From Stappia sp. (GTDB lineage: Bacteria > Pseudomonadota > Alphaproteobacteria > Rhizobiales > Stappiaceae): 64,000 nt of DNA. The stretch lies in assembly GCA_002722295.1 (NCBI GenBank), contig PBLF01000018.1, positions 1 through 64,000 on the forward strand, given 5' to 3'. Position numbers and translations under genes: made by a program. The notes beneath the pieces were generated by a model. That model saw nothing but the letters and a program-made list of their open reading frames with translations. It made no database searches and was not told where the DNA came from. This document shows, one piece after another, positions 18,330 to 26,890 of this stretch (the stretch's first letter is position 1; each line of letters begins with the position of its first letter).

Positions 18330-18395
18330 AGGCGGTCGGGCTCGTCGGCGAAAGCCGCGATTCACTGGTTCGGAGAGATGTCGAAAAATTGGAAG

Positions 18396-18443
18396 GTTGG
18401 CTGGGGAACCTGGATTCGAACCAGGACTAACGGAGTCAGAGTC
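18396..18443. repeat. attL: 48-bp copy of the tRNA-Gln 3' end
   Basis: These 48 bases are identical to 35889-35936, the 3' half of the intact tRNA-Gln gene. The identity stops at once on both sides. This is the left attachment core of the integrated element, 47 nt from the end of the integrase gene. Confidence 0.92.
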
Positions 18444-18490
18444 TGGAAAATAGGCGCAGAAAGCTGCCATTTCTGGCCTTCATGTTGCGT

Positions 18491-19690
18491 CTATGTTGCG
18501 TCGGCTGCGAGCAGGGCGTGTTCCGCCGCTGCCAGTGCTTCCGTCTCATCGGTCGCGGGGAACAGGTGTCCGTAGGTGTCGTAAGTGACCGTGATGGACG
18601 AATGCCCCATGCGCGCCTGCACCTGCTTCGGGGAGAGCTCCAGGCCGCCATCGGCCTTCCTGTTGATGCACCACGAGGCGTACCAGTGGCGAAGGGCGTG
18701 CAGGCCTGTGTATTTGGCCTTGAGAACCGTTTCGCCTTCCGCGCCCCTTTCCTCCACCGTGACTCCAGCTTCTATCTGTGCCGGGTGATAGACCCGCTTG
18801 ATGATATTGGCGTGGTACTCGAGGTTGCCGGCGCCGTTCGGGAACACAAGGTCGAGCTTGCCCTTCGGGCACGCCAGCTTCCATCTTCTCAGCGCATTGA
18901 TAACCAGCGGGGGCAGGGGGATCGTCCTATGCCCTGCATCGCTCTTCGGCATCCCGACCGTTTGATATCTATCGGCGCGCTGGATCACGTCCAGGGTCCC
19001 CCTGTCGAGGTCCACCGCCGACCACGGCAGGCCGCGAAGCTCGCTTGAGCGAAGGCCCGTGAATACGGCCGTCAGCAGCAGCGGACGGGATCGGCCCTGA
19101 GAAGCCCCCACAATTGCGCGGACCTCTTCCCGAGTGGGAATGTCCACGCCATAGCGCAGGCGCGCTCTGTGGCGTCCCTGAGCGGCATTCTTGCCCTTGC
19201 GGCGGGACTTCATCTCATGCACCGCGTTCCGGACCACAAGCCCGCGCTCCTGCGCATCGGAAAGGATCGAGCCGAGCGAGACAGTCACGCGCGCCACCAT
19301 GGCAGCGGAGCGGCCCGCTTCCCGCAAGTCATCCTGAAACGCTCGCACGGCGGGCACAGTGAGCTTGTTGAGCCGCACCGCCCCGAGGAACGGCGTCAGG
19401 TGCAATTCAAGATGCTGCCGGCGCTGGTCCAGCGTCGTGCGCTCAAGGCCCGCTGCGGTCCCTGAGGAGATCCAGAGCTTGCCGGCCTCGGCAACCGTGA
19501 CCGTCTCGCGATCCGCAACATGCACGCCCTCGCGCACCTCCACACCTGCCGTGAGGGCGAAGGCCTCGGCATCCTTTTTCAGCCGGAACGACTTCGCCCG
19601 GCGCTTGCCGTTCTGGTCGGTGTAATCGACCATCCAGGCGGAGCGCTCTTCGCCCTTAGAAGTGGTCCAGGTGCGGCGGCGGATGCTCAT
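18491..19690 (-). CDS. int: tyrosine recombinase (phage integrase)
   Basis: The 399-residue integrase has an N-terminal arm-type and SAM-like core-binding region (about 65-165) and a catalytic domain (from about 185). The active-site residues are R214 (TGLRSSELRG), K249, H331 and R334 (LHALRHWYAS), H363 (MGHSS) and Tyr373 (DTYGHLF). All are present, so it should be active. It lies beside attL and points towards it. Its start overlaps the Arc-type gene by 4 nt, which suggests a common transcript. Confidence 0.95.
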   Translation of the reverse strand: MSIRRRTWTTSKGEERSAWMVDYTDQNGKRRAKSFRLKKDAEAFALTAGVEVREGVHVADRETVTVAEAGKLWISSGTAAGLERTTLDQRRQHLELHLTPFLGAVRLNKLTVPAVRAFQDDLREAGRSAAMVARVTVSLGSILSDAQERGLVVRNAVHEMKSRRKGKNAAQGRHRARLRYGVDIPTREEVRAIVGASQGRSRPLLLTAVFTGLRSSELRGLPWSAVDLDRGTLDVIQRADRYQTVGMPKSDAGHRTIPLPPLVINALRRWKLACPKGKLDLVFPNGAGNLEYHANIIKRVYHPAQIEAGVTVEERGAEGETVLKAKYTGLHALRHWYASWCINRKADGGLELSPKQVQARMGHSSITVTYDTYGHLFPATDETEALAAAEHALLAADAT

Positions 19691-20148
19691 TTTCCGGGCT
19701 CTTCGTCATTTGGATGTATGTATTTTGCTGTTGAGCCAGATATTCCGTAAATTTCTTCTTCTTCGGGGTCCATCTCCATATTAATTTGGGTGTCCTCTTC
19801 TATTTGTTCCGAATATCTTTCCCAGATTTCTTTAATTCCTTCCAGAGAATCTTCGTTCAGGCCCCTCACGCGACCAGTCATGATCCCCATAACCGTGTCT
19901 TCGATCTCGGTAACAAGCTCATCAATGCGAGTGTCGCTGACCCCGCCGCGCAAAACACGGACCATTGCGAGCAGTTCTGCAACTCGGCCGTTGACGCTCC
20001 AGGGTTCGGGAAATTCACGCTCCAGAATTCGCACGATCTCTGTGTTCATGCTTCGACCATGCCGCTCCGCATAGGCCTTGATCCGATCTCGAAGGCCGGG
20101 CGGGAGGCGTAGTTGAAATTGCTCGTTCTTCGCTCTGTTGGCCGACAT
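19687..20148 (-). CDS. Arc-type ribbon-helix-helix regulator
   Basis: The N-terminal 45 residues form a ribbon-helix-helix domain (NEQFQLRLPPGLRDRIKAYA, then RSMNTEIVRILEREF), as in phage P22 Arc. The rest is acidic and helical (a run of Glu near the C-terminus) and has no family that I recognise. I chose ATG 20148, which has a GGAG site; the ATG at 20178 falls inside one of the repeated operator-like sites. It probably represses the early promoter and perhaps its own int transcript. The gene is clearly lower in GC than its neighbours. Confidence 0.8.
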   Translation of the reverse strand: MSANRAKNEQFQLRLPPGLRDRIKAYAERHGRSMNTEIVRILEREFPEPWSVNGRVAELLAMVRVLRGGVSDTRIDELVTEIEDTVMGIMTGRVRGLNEDSLEGIKEIWERYSEQIEEDTQINMEMDPEEEEIYGISGSTAKYIHPNDEEPGK

Positions 20149-20171
20149 GTCCGCTCCGTTCCAGCTTTTGC

Positions 20172-20239
20172 TATCCATTGGCTATGAGAACGCTTGACGT
20201 CAATCATATCCTCTGGATATTATGTATCCACTGGCTATG
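20172..20239. promoter_or_regulatory. operator-like repeats between repressor and early genes
   Basis: TATCCATTGGCTATG (20172-20186) and TATCCACTGGCTATG (20225-20239) differ at one base. A third, diverged unit TATCCTCTGGATAT (20207-20220) lies between them and is nearly palindromic. The stretch separates the divergent Arc-type and excisionase-like genes, where repressor operators are expected. Confidence 0.6.
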
Positions 20240-20256
20240 TATCGGAGCGGTTTGAT

Positions 20257-20448
20257 ATGAATGACAGTGGTCGAGAGTTCAACATCGTTTGGGGCGCTGA
20301 AGAGATTGCGCGGGTTATCGGCCGCACGCCTCGGCAGACGTTCCACCTCATGGCGTCGGGGCAGATCCCGGCGAAGAAGGTCGGTGGGCGCTGGTGCGCC
20401 GAGCGCGGCAAGCTGATCGAGTTTTTCACGAAGGAGGACGCGGCATGA
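20257..20448 (+). CDS. small helix-turn-helix protein, excisionase-like
   Basis: The 63-residue protein has the HTH_17/excisionase pattern: WGAEEIARVIGRTPRQTFHL, then GQIPAKKVGGRW with a basic wing. Such proteins act as excisionases or early regulators in temperate phages. ATG 20257 has a CGGAGCGG site just upstream. The stop overlaps the next start (ATGA). It is the first plus-strand gene, opposite the Arc-type regulator. Confidence 0.75.
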   Translation: MNDSGREFNIVWGAEEIARVIGRTPRQTFHLMASGQIPAKKVGGRWCAERGKLIEFFTKEDAA

Positions 20449-21032
20449 GCGCCGCCAAGAAAAATGGCCCGGCGGTGGTGCAACACCGGCCGAGCCTGAC
20501 GTCCACATGTAAGCAGTCCAAAGGGGCCAAAATGAACGTGACAAACGCTACCATGAAGCAGGACAAGCCTGCAACAACCGGCTTCGAGCGGTCGGGCGCA
20601 ATCGACACTCTTGCAGCCCTGATGCGCGAGGCATCGCGGCGGCGGCTTGAATTTGATGACAGGAACGCGCGCGCCTTGGAGATGAGGAACCAGCAGGCCG
20701 CAGATTTTTTCTATGAGGCGATGAACGCGGCTGACGACGATCTGGACGCCTTCACCGACGCGATCACGCGGGTTCGTGCTGAAACGGTCGAGGATGCAGG
20801 GCACCAGATCTCCGCCGCGATCAGGCTTTACGAGTTGGTGCGCTGTTCCGTTGATTTCGCTCAAGATGCGAAGCGCGACTTCACGGCAATCGGACGCTCT
20901 CTCTACAGTGCGGTCCTTGCTCTTGAGAGTGTCCTGGAGAAGGACCTCTCAGCCGGGGTCAGGGAGGATCGCCTTAACCCGTGGCGCGTCGACCATGTTG
21001 CCTTCGATCAGGAAGGGGGGGCAGGCAAGTGA
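20445..21032 (+). CDS. unknown early protein
   Basis: The 195-residue protein is not recognised. Its first 40 residues are basic and probably disordered. The rest is rich in Ala, Glu and Asp and looks alpha-helical, with a possible coiled coil from about 60 to 160. No membrane segment or catalytic motif is visible. It is coupled on both sides: ATGA overlap with the excisionase-like gene and GTGA overlap with the next. Confidence 0.6.
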   Translation: MSAAKKNGPAVVQHRPSLTSTCKQSKGAKMNVTNATMKQDKPATTGFERSGAIDTLAALMREASRRRLEFDDRNARALEMRNQQAADFFYEAMNAADDDLDAFTDAITRVRAETVEDAGHQISAAIRLYELVRCSVDFAQDAKRDFTAIGRSLYSAVLALESVLEKDLSAGVREDRLNPWRVDHVAFDQEGGAGK

Positions 21033-21238
21033 GCGACCTTCCGATCGGCGGATCCACTGGGCTTTGTCATGAGGGCACGGCAGCAGTGGAAGAGGCGGCG
21101 CGCTGGTGGCTTGAGAATGCGGAGGCGCACAGGTCGTGCGCCGTCGCCACCTTGCGTAGTCGCTTTGGCCTGAGCGCACGAGAGGCCTGTCAGGCTCTTG
21201 GGATGGCAGACAAGCTTCGTGCGCGGAGGTCGAGTTGA
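21029..21238 (+). CDS. unknown small early protein
   Basis: The 69-residue protein starts with GTG at 21029, overlapping the previous stop. The C-terminal half (TLRSRFGLSAREACQALG) looks like a helix-turn-helix. The family is not recognised; a DNA-binding accessory role is possible. Its stop overlaps the next start. Confidence 0.55.
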   Translation: MSDLPIGGSTGLCHEGTAAVEEAARWWLENAEAHRSCAVATLRSRFGLSAREACQALGMADKLRARRSS

Positions 21239-22062
21239 TCAATCTAAAGAGAAAAGAAGAGCGTAAGGGCGCGCCGCCAGGCGCGCTCTATAGGCGCAAG
21301 ACCGATTTGATTGCCTTGCGGGAGTTCCGGTTGCGCAACGGCGAGGTGATCGACGGGGCGCCGTTCCAGGGCTTCATTTGTGTGGCGGCAGATATTCTTG
21401 TGCACTGGCAGCACTTTCGGCGGCGAAGAGATGGGAGCCGCTACCTGTCCGACCCAGGCCGTCCGCTTGAGCGAACGGTTTATACATTCGAGGCGTGGTT
21501 CTGGTCTGATGATCACGACCTGATTGCAATGTGGCTTCGAGAGCGAGAGAGGGCAGGGCAAAGCTATACACACGCTGAGGTTGGACAGCTGGTGAGCCTT
21601 CAGCCGCTGGAGGCGGACGAGCTTGGCATTGGCTCCATGTATCCGGTTGGCGAGACGACGGAAGAGCGAGAACAGCGGAGAAGAGAACGGAAGCGCGCCA
21701 TCGAGCGGGAACGATCAAAGCAGCGAAGGAGAGCAATGGGCGCGCGGCCACGGACGGATTCTCTCTCAGCTACGCAGCCTTGGAAGGCGATGGGGATAAG
21801 CCGTCGAACCTGGTACCGGCGACGTGGCACAAACGAGTTGGCTACTGTTCTGGTTGAGTATGGAAGCAACGCTTCTGTGCCATCGACCCTATCTGCTTCA
21901 TCGCTGGCCAAGGTCCCCCTTCCAGATCAAAAAAACCAGGCCGATGTGACGCACAGCGCAAGGCAAGGCGCCAAGCAAAGCGCGGCGACGGCGCAAGCCG
22001 GGCCGAAGGCCAACCTTGCCGACCATCCGCGCAAGAGCGCCAAAGGAGGATGCCATGGGTGA
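21235..22062 (+). CDS. unknown early protein with C-terminal helix-turn-helix
   Basis: This 275-residue protein begins with a TTG codon preceded by GGAGGT and overlaps the previous stop (TTGA). The first 110 residues form a compact, aromatic-rich domain. Residues 135-170 are a charged Arg/Glu helix, and residues 180-195 (PWKAMGISRRTWYRRRG) look like a recombinase- or transposase-type helix-turn-helix. By position it is a candidate replication or regulatory protein of the element, but I do not recognise a known initiator. Function is left open. Confidence 0.6.
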   Translation: MINLKRKEERKGAPPGALYRRKTDLIALREFRLRNGEVIDGAPFQGFICVAADILVHWQHFRRRRDGSRYLSDPGRPLERTVYTFEAWFWSDDHDLIAMWLRERERAGQSYTHAEVGQLVSLQPLEADELGIGSMYPVGETTEEREQRRRERKRAIERERSKQRRRAMGARPRTDSLSATQPWKAMGISRRTWYRRRGTNELATVLVEYGSNASVPSTLSASSLAKVPLPDQKNQADVTHSARQGAKQSAATAQAGPKANLADHPRKSAKGGCHG

Positions 22063-22309
22063 CGTGGTTTCGTTCCCGCGTGAGCGTAGCAAGCACCGGT
22101 GGGTGAAGTACCCGAGCGGGCCGAACGGTCGGTGGACGCGGGAGCAGGACGAGTTCCTGCAGCAGTGGTATGGCGAGAGTTTTCTCGACGTGAGTGCCGC
22201 CGCCACCCTGACCGGGCGCACCGTTTCGGCGGTCCGGCAGCGCGTTCACAAGCTTGGCATCAAGAGGCCCCCTCGATTTGCCGAAGCGCGCAGCGAGCAG
22301 GAGGCGTGA
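22055..22309 (+). CDS. small SANT/Myb-like DNA-binding protein
   Basis: The 84-residue protein contains WTREQDEFLQQWYGESFLDV followed by AAATLTGRTVSAVRQRVHKL, a Myb/SANT-like or GcrA-like helix-turn-helix. Proteins of this type are common in alphaproteobacterial prophages. It overlaps the previous gene by 8 nt. Confidence 0.65.
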   Translation: MGDVVSFPRERSKHRWVKYPSGPNGRWTREQDEFLQQWYGESFLDVSAAATLTGRTVSAVRQRVHKLGIKRPPRFAEARSEQEA

Positions 22310-22313
22310 ATCC

Positions 22314-22604
22314 ATGAGCAACAGCGACAAAAGGCGTGACGCGGCGATGCGTCGGCGCTTCAGTCTCCACGTGCAGGCGCGCCGGTGGCGGGAAGAGCGC
22401 AAGCGCGGTCGGCCCCTGCCAGAAAAGGTTCTGGTTATTCGCCAGACCAAGCCCGATTGCTTCCTGTACTCATTCATTGAGATCAACATCGACGGCACTC
22501 GTCGCATATTGGAACGAACAGTGAACGCCGAGCGAGGAAGGTCGACGGCCCAGTGGCTTGATCAGCTCGGCGTCCCGATGGAAGCGCACAAGGAGCCGCT
22601 ATGA
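22314..22604 (+). CDS. unknown small basic protein
   Basis: The 96-residue protein has a strongly basic N-terminal third (RRDAAMRRRFSLHVQARRWR) and a compact rest. No family is recognised. The ATG at 22314 lies 5 nt after the preceding stop, and the end overlaps the next gene by 4 nt. Confidence 0.55.
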   Translation: MSNSDKRRDAAMRRRFSLHVQARRWREERKRGRPLPEKVLVIRQTKPDCFLYSFIEINIDGTRRILERTVNAERGRSTAQWLDQLGVPMEAHKEPL

Positions 22605-22930
22605 GCGACCTCACCCCGAACACGTTCGACCGGATCGCCACCCCGGCGCGCCCGACTCCCGCCCGCGTGCTGTGGACGGCCGATGGCATCGCCCGGCGGA
22701 TCGGCACGTCGCCCGATTATGTTCGTGACACGCTGGCGAAGATTCCGGGGTCTCCGGTCAAGAAAATCGGACGGCGATACTGTGCAATCGAGGCTGATCT
22801 GATCGAATTTTTTAGGTCATACCCCGATAATTCCCAGTTGATCCCAATAGAACCTATCGAACGAAGCGCAAATAAAACCGATATTCGGGGGCATGAAGAT
22901 ATGGCCCTTCAAAAGAAAGCCGCCGGTTGA
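22601..22930 (+). CDS. small helix-turn-helix protein before portal
   Basis: The 109-residue protein contains WTADGIARRIGTSPDYVRDT followed by PGSPVKKIGRRYCAI, similar in layout to the excisionase-like gene at 20257. In tailed phages a small DNA-binding protein ahead of the portal may be a packaging or regulatory factor, but the small terminase here is elsewhere. The 3' end overlaps the portal start by 38 nt. Confidence 0.6.
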   Translation: MSDLTPNTFDRIATPARPTPARVLWTADGIARRIGTSPDYVRDTLAKIPGSPVKKIGRRYCAIEADLIEFFRSYPDNSQLIPIEPIERSANKTDIRGHEDMALQKKAAG

Positions 22931-24098
22931 GGCAAAAAGCCTCGCGAGCCCGGAAGAATGGCTTCGAGAGATCTTCGGGATCTCTCCTCCCGGATCGACC
23001 GCGTTGTCCGCATCGCAGGCCCTTCGCGTCCCAGCCGTTCAAAGCGCTGTGCGGGTCATTTCCGAAGCTGTCGCCAGCCTCGATATCAAGATCATGCGTA
23101 TCGAGGCCGGCGGCGGCGAAGCCGAGGATCGCGACCATCCCGCCGCGCGGCTCCTGCAGGACGAGGCCAACGCCTGGACAACCTCGTTCGAACTGATCCG
23201 CGACCTTGTGTCGATGGCGCTCACCAGCGATGCCGGCGGGCTGGCATGGGTCAACCGGCTTAACGGCGAGCCGCGCGAAATCATCCGCTATGAGCCGGGC
23301 GCGATCACGGTCGAATACTCCGACCAGCGCACAAACGAGCCTGCCTATACCCTCAACAACCGTCGGCTTGATCCGGGCGACGTGATCCACCTGCGCGGCC
23401 CCTTCACCCAATGCCCCCTGACACTTGCCCGCGATGCGATTGCCGTCCTTTCCGTCATGGAAACCCATGCCGCGCGGCTGTTCTCGACCGGCGCAAGGCC
23501 CGGCGGCGTGATCGAGACCGACAAGAACGTCGGCGACGAGGGCGTGAAGCGGATGCTCGCCGGATGGCGCGCGGCCCAGGAGGGCGCGGCAAACGCCGGC
23601 AAAACGGCCATTCTGTGGGACGGCGCCAAGTGGCGTCAGATGACGCTCAACAGCGTGGACGCGCAATTCCTCGAGCTGCGCAAGTTCCAGATCCTTGAGG
23701 TTGCCCGCGCGTTCCGCGTCCCGCCGTCCATGCTGTTCGAGCTCGACCGCGCCACTTGGTCAAATTCCGAGCAAATGGGCAAGGAGTTCCTGACCTACAC
23801 CCTGGAGCCATGGCTTCGCGCTCTTGAAGGCGCACTTCGCCGCGCGCTGTTCACCCCCGAAGAACGGCCCGCATACCGGGTGTGGTTCGAGCGCGATGAC
23901 CTGACCCGCGCCGATCTCGGCACCCGCGCCACGGCCTATTCCTCCCTCATTGCGGCCCGGGTGCTCAACCCGAATGAAGCGCGCGGCTGGGAAGGGCTGG
24001 AGCCCTACGCCGGCGGCGATGAATTCGCGAATCCCAACACTGGCGCCTCGCAACCCGGCGCCGCCGCACCGCAGGAGCCCATGAATGGACCTGAGTGA
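22893..24098 (+). CDS. phage portal protein, HK97 type
   Basis: The 401-residue protein forms the ring through which DNA enters the capsid. Typical HK97/GTA portal features include ALRVPAVQSAVRVISEAVAS near the N-terminus, LLQDEANAW, DVIHLRGP, and a C-terminal FRVPPSMLFELDRATWSNSE. The length is standard. It overlaps both neighbours, and a proline/alanine-rich tail ends the protein. Confidence 0.93.
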   Translation: MKIWPFKRKPPVEAKSLASPEEWLREIFGISPPGSTALSASQALRVPAVQSAVRVISEAVASLDIKIMRIEAGGGEAEDRDHPAARLLQDEANAWTTSFELIRDLVSMALTSDAGGLAWVNRLNGEPREIIRYEPGAITVEYSDQRTNEPAYTLNNRRLDPGDVIHLRGPFTQCPLTLARDAIAVLSVMETHAARLFSTGARPGGVIETDKNVGDEGVKRMLAGWRAAQEGAANAGKTAILWDGAKWRQMTLNSVDAQFLELRKFQILEVARAFRVPPSMLFELDRATWSNSEQMGKEFLTYTLEPWLRALEGALRRALFTPEERPAYRVWFERDDLTRADLGTRATAYSSLIAARVLNPNEARGWEGLEPYAGGDEFANPNTGASQPGAAAPQEPMNGPE

Positions 24099-24474
24099 TA
24101 TCGTCTCCGAAGTCGCCGACCAGGAACGCGGGGCATGGTTCGACATTGCCGACCCGGTGACCGGCGAGCCGACCGGCATTCGCTTCAAGATCGCCGGGCC
24201 CGACTCTGAAACCCAGCACCGGGCGCAACTGGCCCTTGCCGACGAACTGACGGCCCTTGCCGGCCCGGATGGAATGGTATCGGCAGAACAGCGCGAGCGC
24301 GCCCGCATCGGCTGCCTGGCCAAGTGCGTCCTCGACTGGACAGTGACCGAAGACGGCGAGCCGGTGCCGTTCTCCCACAAGAACGTGGTCCGCGTGCTTC
24401 GTGCCGCGAAGTGGCTTCAGGCTCAAGTTGACGCCTTCGCCGACGATCGCGCCGCTTTCCGGGGGGCGAAGTGA
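24085..24474 (+). CDS. phage protein between portal and protease
   Basis: The 129-residue protein has no family that I recognise with certainty. It contains a domain with RFKIAGPDSETQHRAQLALA and a final helix ending in AAFRGAK. Position between portal and prohead protease and overlap with both suggests a head assembly role, as with small genes found at this place in gene transfer agents. Confidence 0.6.
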   Translation: MDLSDIVSEVADQERGAWFDIADPVTGEPTGIRFKIAGPDSETQHRAQLALADELTALAGPDGMVSAEQRERARIGCLAKCVLDWTVTEDGEPVPFSHKNVVRVLRAAKWLQAQVDAFADDRAAFRGAK

Positions 24475-24977
24475 TGGATCGCTTTCTTGTGGAGACCAAG
24501 ATCGCGGCCGACGAAAGCGGCGAGTTGAGCGGCCTCGCGTGGCCGTTCGGCACGCCGGATCGCGTTGGCGATGTGATCGAAAAGGGCGCCTTCTCAAACG
24601 TCTCGCTCCCGCTCCCGATGCTCTTCGGTCACGACATGACCGACCCGGTCGGCGCATGGGCCGAAGCGGTCGAAAAGGAAGACGGGCTCCACGTCAAGGG
24701 CTCGCTCCTGGTCAACGATCTGCCCCGGGCCCGTGAAGTTCACGCCCTGATCAAGGCCGGCGCAGTACGCGGCCTGTCGATCGGCTTCTCCCCCAAGAAG
24801 GCCGCCCCGAGGCGCGGCGGCGGGCGCACGATCAAGGCCCTGGAGCTCGTGGAAATCTCGCTTGTGACCGTGCCGATGCATCCCGACGCACGAGTCGCGA
24901 GCGCCAAATCCGCAATTGCCGCGCTTCGCATCGCCGAAGCCATCAACCGCGCAGCCGCGCAAATCGGAAGGAACTGA
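24474..24977 (+). CDS. HK97-family prohead protease
   Basis: The 167-residue serine protease matures the procapsid. Motifs are GLAWPFGTPDRVGDVIEKGAF, PMLFGHDMTDPVGAW with the catalytic His, and AVRGLSIGFSP with the likely catalytic Ser. The family pattern LVEISLVTVPMHPDARV follows. ATG 24474 overlaps the preceding stop; a GTG at 24471 is also possible. The capsid gene follows at once. Confidence 0.92.
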   Translation: MDRFLVETKIAADESGELSGLAWPFGTPDRVGDVIEKGAFSNVSLPLPMLFGHDMTDPVGAWAEAVEKEDGLHVKGSLLVNDLPRAREVHALIKAGAVRGLSIGFSPKKAAPRRGGGRTIKALELVEISLVTVPMHPDARVASAKSAIAALRIAEAINRAAAQIGRN

Positions 24978-24978
24978 C

Positions 24979-26142
24979 ATGCAGCATGTCACGAAGAATA
25001 CGCTGCGCGGAAGCGCGGCGATCACTCTAAAAGGCGAAGATGACGATCCGGTCAACGTCGTGACCAAGAGCCTTGAGGATCTTCAGGAGACGGTCACCGC
25101 ACGCTTGGACAGTATCGAGGCCAAGTCCGACACCTCCAAGATCGAAGACCGCTTGAAGGCGCTGGAGACCAAGGCGAACCGTCCCGGCGGCGGCAAGGCC
25201 AGCGAGGATGAAACCGCGCAGCTGGAGCGCAAGGCGTTCGGCACGTATCTGCGCCACGGCGCGCAGGCCCCGGCGGAAGACTTGAAGGCCCTGACCGTTT
25301 CGAACGACGAACAGGGCGGCTATCTCGCGCCGGCCGAGATGTCGACCGAATTCATCCGCGATCTGGTGGAGTATTCCCCGATCCGCTCCGTCGCCAGCGT
25401 GCGCAACATCAACGCTCCGTCCGTGAAGTACCCCAAGCGGACCGGCATCACCAACGCGCAGTGGGAAGGCGAAGCCGAGGAATCGGAGGAATCGACCGCC
25501 ACCTTCGGACAGCTCGAGGTCGCGTCCCGCAAGCTGATGACGCACGTCGATATCTCCAACGAGCTCCTGGCCGACAGCGGCGGCACCGCCGAACAGGAAG
25601 TGCGCCTCGCCCTTGCCGAGGACTTCGGCCAGAAGGAAGGCGTTGCCTTCGTCAACGGCACCGGCGCCGGGCAGCCCGAAGGTCTCATGACCAATGCCGA
25701 TATCCAGCACACGCTGAACGGCCATGCGACCACGCTTGCAGCCGATCCGCTGATCACGCTCATGTACTCGCTGCCGGCGGCCTATCGCAATGCGGGCACG
25801 TGGATGATGAACGGCACCACGCTCGCCACTGTCCGGAAGCTGAAGGACGGCCACGGCAACTATCTCTGGCAGCCCTCATACCAGGCGGGCCAGCCGGAAA
25901 CCCTGCTTGGCCGCCCGGTAGTGGAAGCGGTCGACATGCCCGACATCGAAAGCGGCTCGTTCCCGATCCTCTACGGCGACTTCTCCGCCTACCGGATCGT
26001 CGACCGGCTCGCCATGTCGATCCTGGTCAACCCCTATCTGCTCGCGACCAAGGGCCTGACCCGCATTCACGCCACCCGCCGCGTCGGTGGCCGGGTGTTG
26101 CAGGCCGCGCGCTTCCGCAAGCTCAAGATGGCCACGTCGTAA
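24979..26142 (+). CDS. major capsid protein, HK97 fold
   Basis: The 387-residue protein has an N-terminal coiled-coil delta domain (about residues 25-85), which the protease would remove, followed by the HK97-fold body: GGYLAPAEMSTEFIRDLVE, SPIRSVASVRNI, and a C-terminal GDFSAYRIVDRLAMSIL. ATG 24979 follows a GGAAGGAA site, one nucleotide after the protease stop. Length is normal for the family. Confidence 0.94.
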   Translation: MQHVTKNTLRGSAAITLKGEDDDPVNVVTKSLEDLQETVTARLDSIEAKSDTSKIEDRLKALETKANRPGGGKASEDETAQLERKAFGTYLRHGAQAPAEDLKALTVSNDEQGGYLAPAEMSTEFIRDLVEYSPIRSVASVRNINAPSVKYPKRTGITNAQWEGEAEESEESTATFGQLEVASRKLMTHVDISNELLADSGGTAEQEVRLALAEDFGQKEGVAFVNGTGAGQPEGLMTNADIQHTLNGHATTLAADPLITLMYSLPAAYRNAGTWMMNGTTLATVRKLKDGHGNYLWQPSYQAGQPETLLGRPVVEAVDMPDIESGSFPILYGDFSAYRIVDRLAMSILVNPYLLATKGLTRIHATRRVGGRVLQAARFRKLKMATS

Positions 26143-26153
26143 GGAGACCGATC

Positions 26154-26540
26154 ATGCGTGACATTGCACCCAACATCGGCGTTGTGCAGGCGGTCGCCCC
26201 GGCTGTTCTCAGCGCCACCAACACCAGCGCCGCAATCGACCTTCTCGGCTTCGAAAGCGCTGCCGTGGTCATCAACACCGGCGCGATCGTCTCGGATGGC
26301 GACTTCACGGCCAAGCTCCAGGAGAGCGACACCACCACCAGCGGCGACTTTGCCGACGTGGACGCCGCTCACCTCGTCGGGTCGCTGCCGGACACCCTGG
26401 AGGCGTCCAGCGTCTACAAACAGGGCTACATCGGCAACAAGCGGTATATCCGCACGGTGATCACGAAGAACGGCGGCACGTCCATCGCGGCCGGCGCGGT
26501 GATCGTCAAGGGCCATCCGGCCGAAGCTCCGGTGGCCTGA
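26154..26540 (+). CDS. phage structural protein, capsid-associated
   Basis: The 128-residue protein resembles small proteins found just after HK97-type capsid genes: IDLLGFESAAVVINTG, KLQESDTTTSGDFADVDAAH, GYIGNKRYIRTVIT. A beta-rich decoration or head-fibre role is plausible but not proven. The start has an AAGGAG site. Confidence 0.65.
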   Translation: MRDIAPNIGVVQAVAPAVLSATNTSAAIDLLGFESAAVVINTGAIVSDGDFTAKLQESDTTTSGDFADVDAAHLVGSLPDTLEASSVYKQGYIGNKRYIRTVITKNGGTSIAAGAVIVKGHPAEAPVA

Positions 26541-26542
26541 CC

Positions 26543-26887
26543 ATGCCGAGGCGCGCTCCAAAGGTCTGCGGTCACTGTGGCGGCGTCCACGCTTCGGGCG
26601 AACGCTGCCCCGTGGCCGTGACCCGGGACAGGGAGCGCAAGGCGAGGGCAGATGCCAAGCGGCCCACCGCTCGCGCTCGTGGCTATGACCGCGACTGGGA
26701 GCAGGCGCGCGCCGCTTACCTCTCTGCATACCCGTCCTGTCGTCGCTGCGGCGCCAAGGCAACGGTGGTGGATCACATCGTGCCCATCGCCAAGGCCCCG
26801 CAGCGTCGCCTTGACCGAACCAACTTCCAATCGCTCTGCCAGCCCTGTCACTCCGGCTGGAAGCAGGCCCAAGACAAAAGGACTTAG
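26543..26887 (+). CDS. HNH endonuclease
   Basis: The 114-residue protein has two CxxC pairs (CGHC near residue 10 and CRRCG near 70) and an HNH core, VVDHIVPIAKAPQRR then NFQSLCQPCHSGW. HNH proteins of HK97-like phages assist the large terminase in cutting DNA at cos. Here it stands between the capsid and tail-tube genes, far from the terminase. Confidence 0.88.
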   Translation: MPRRAPKVCGHCGGVHASGERCPVAVTRDRERKARADAKRPTARARGYDRDWEQARAAYLSAYPSCRRCGAKATVVDHIVPIAKAPQRRLDRTNFQSLCQPCHSGWKQAQDKRT

Positions 26888-26890
26888 CAC

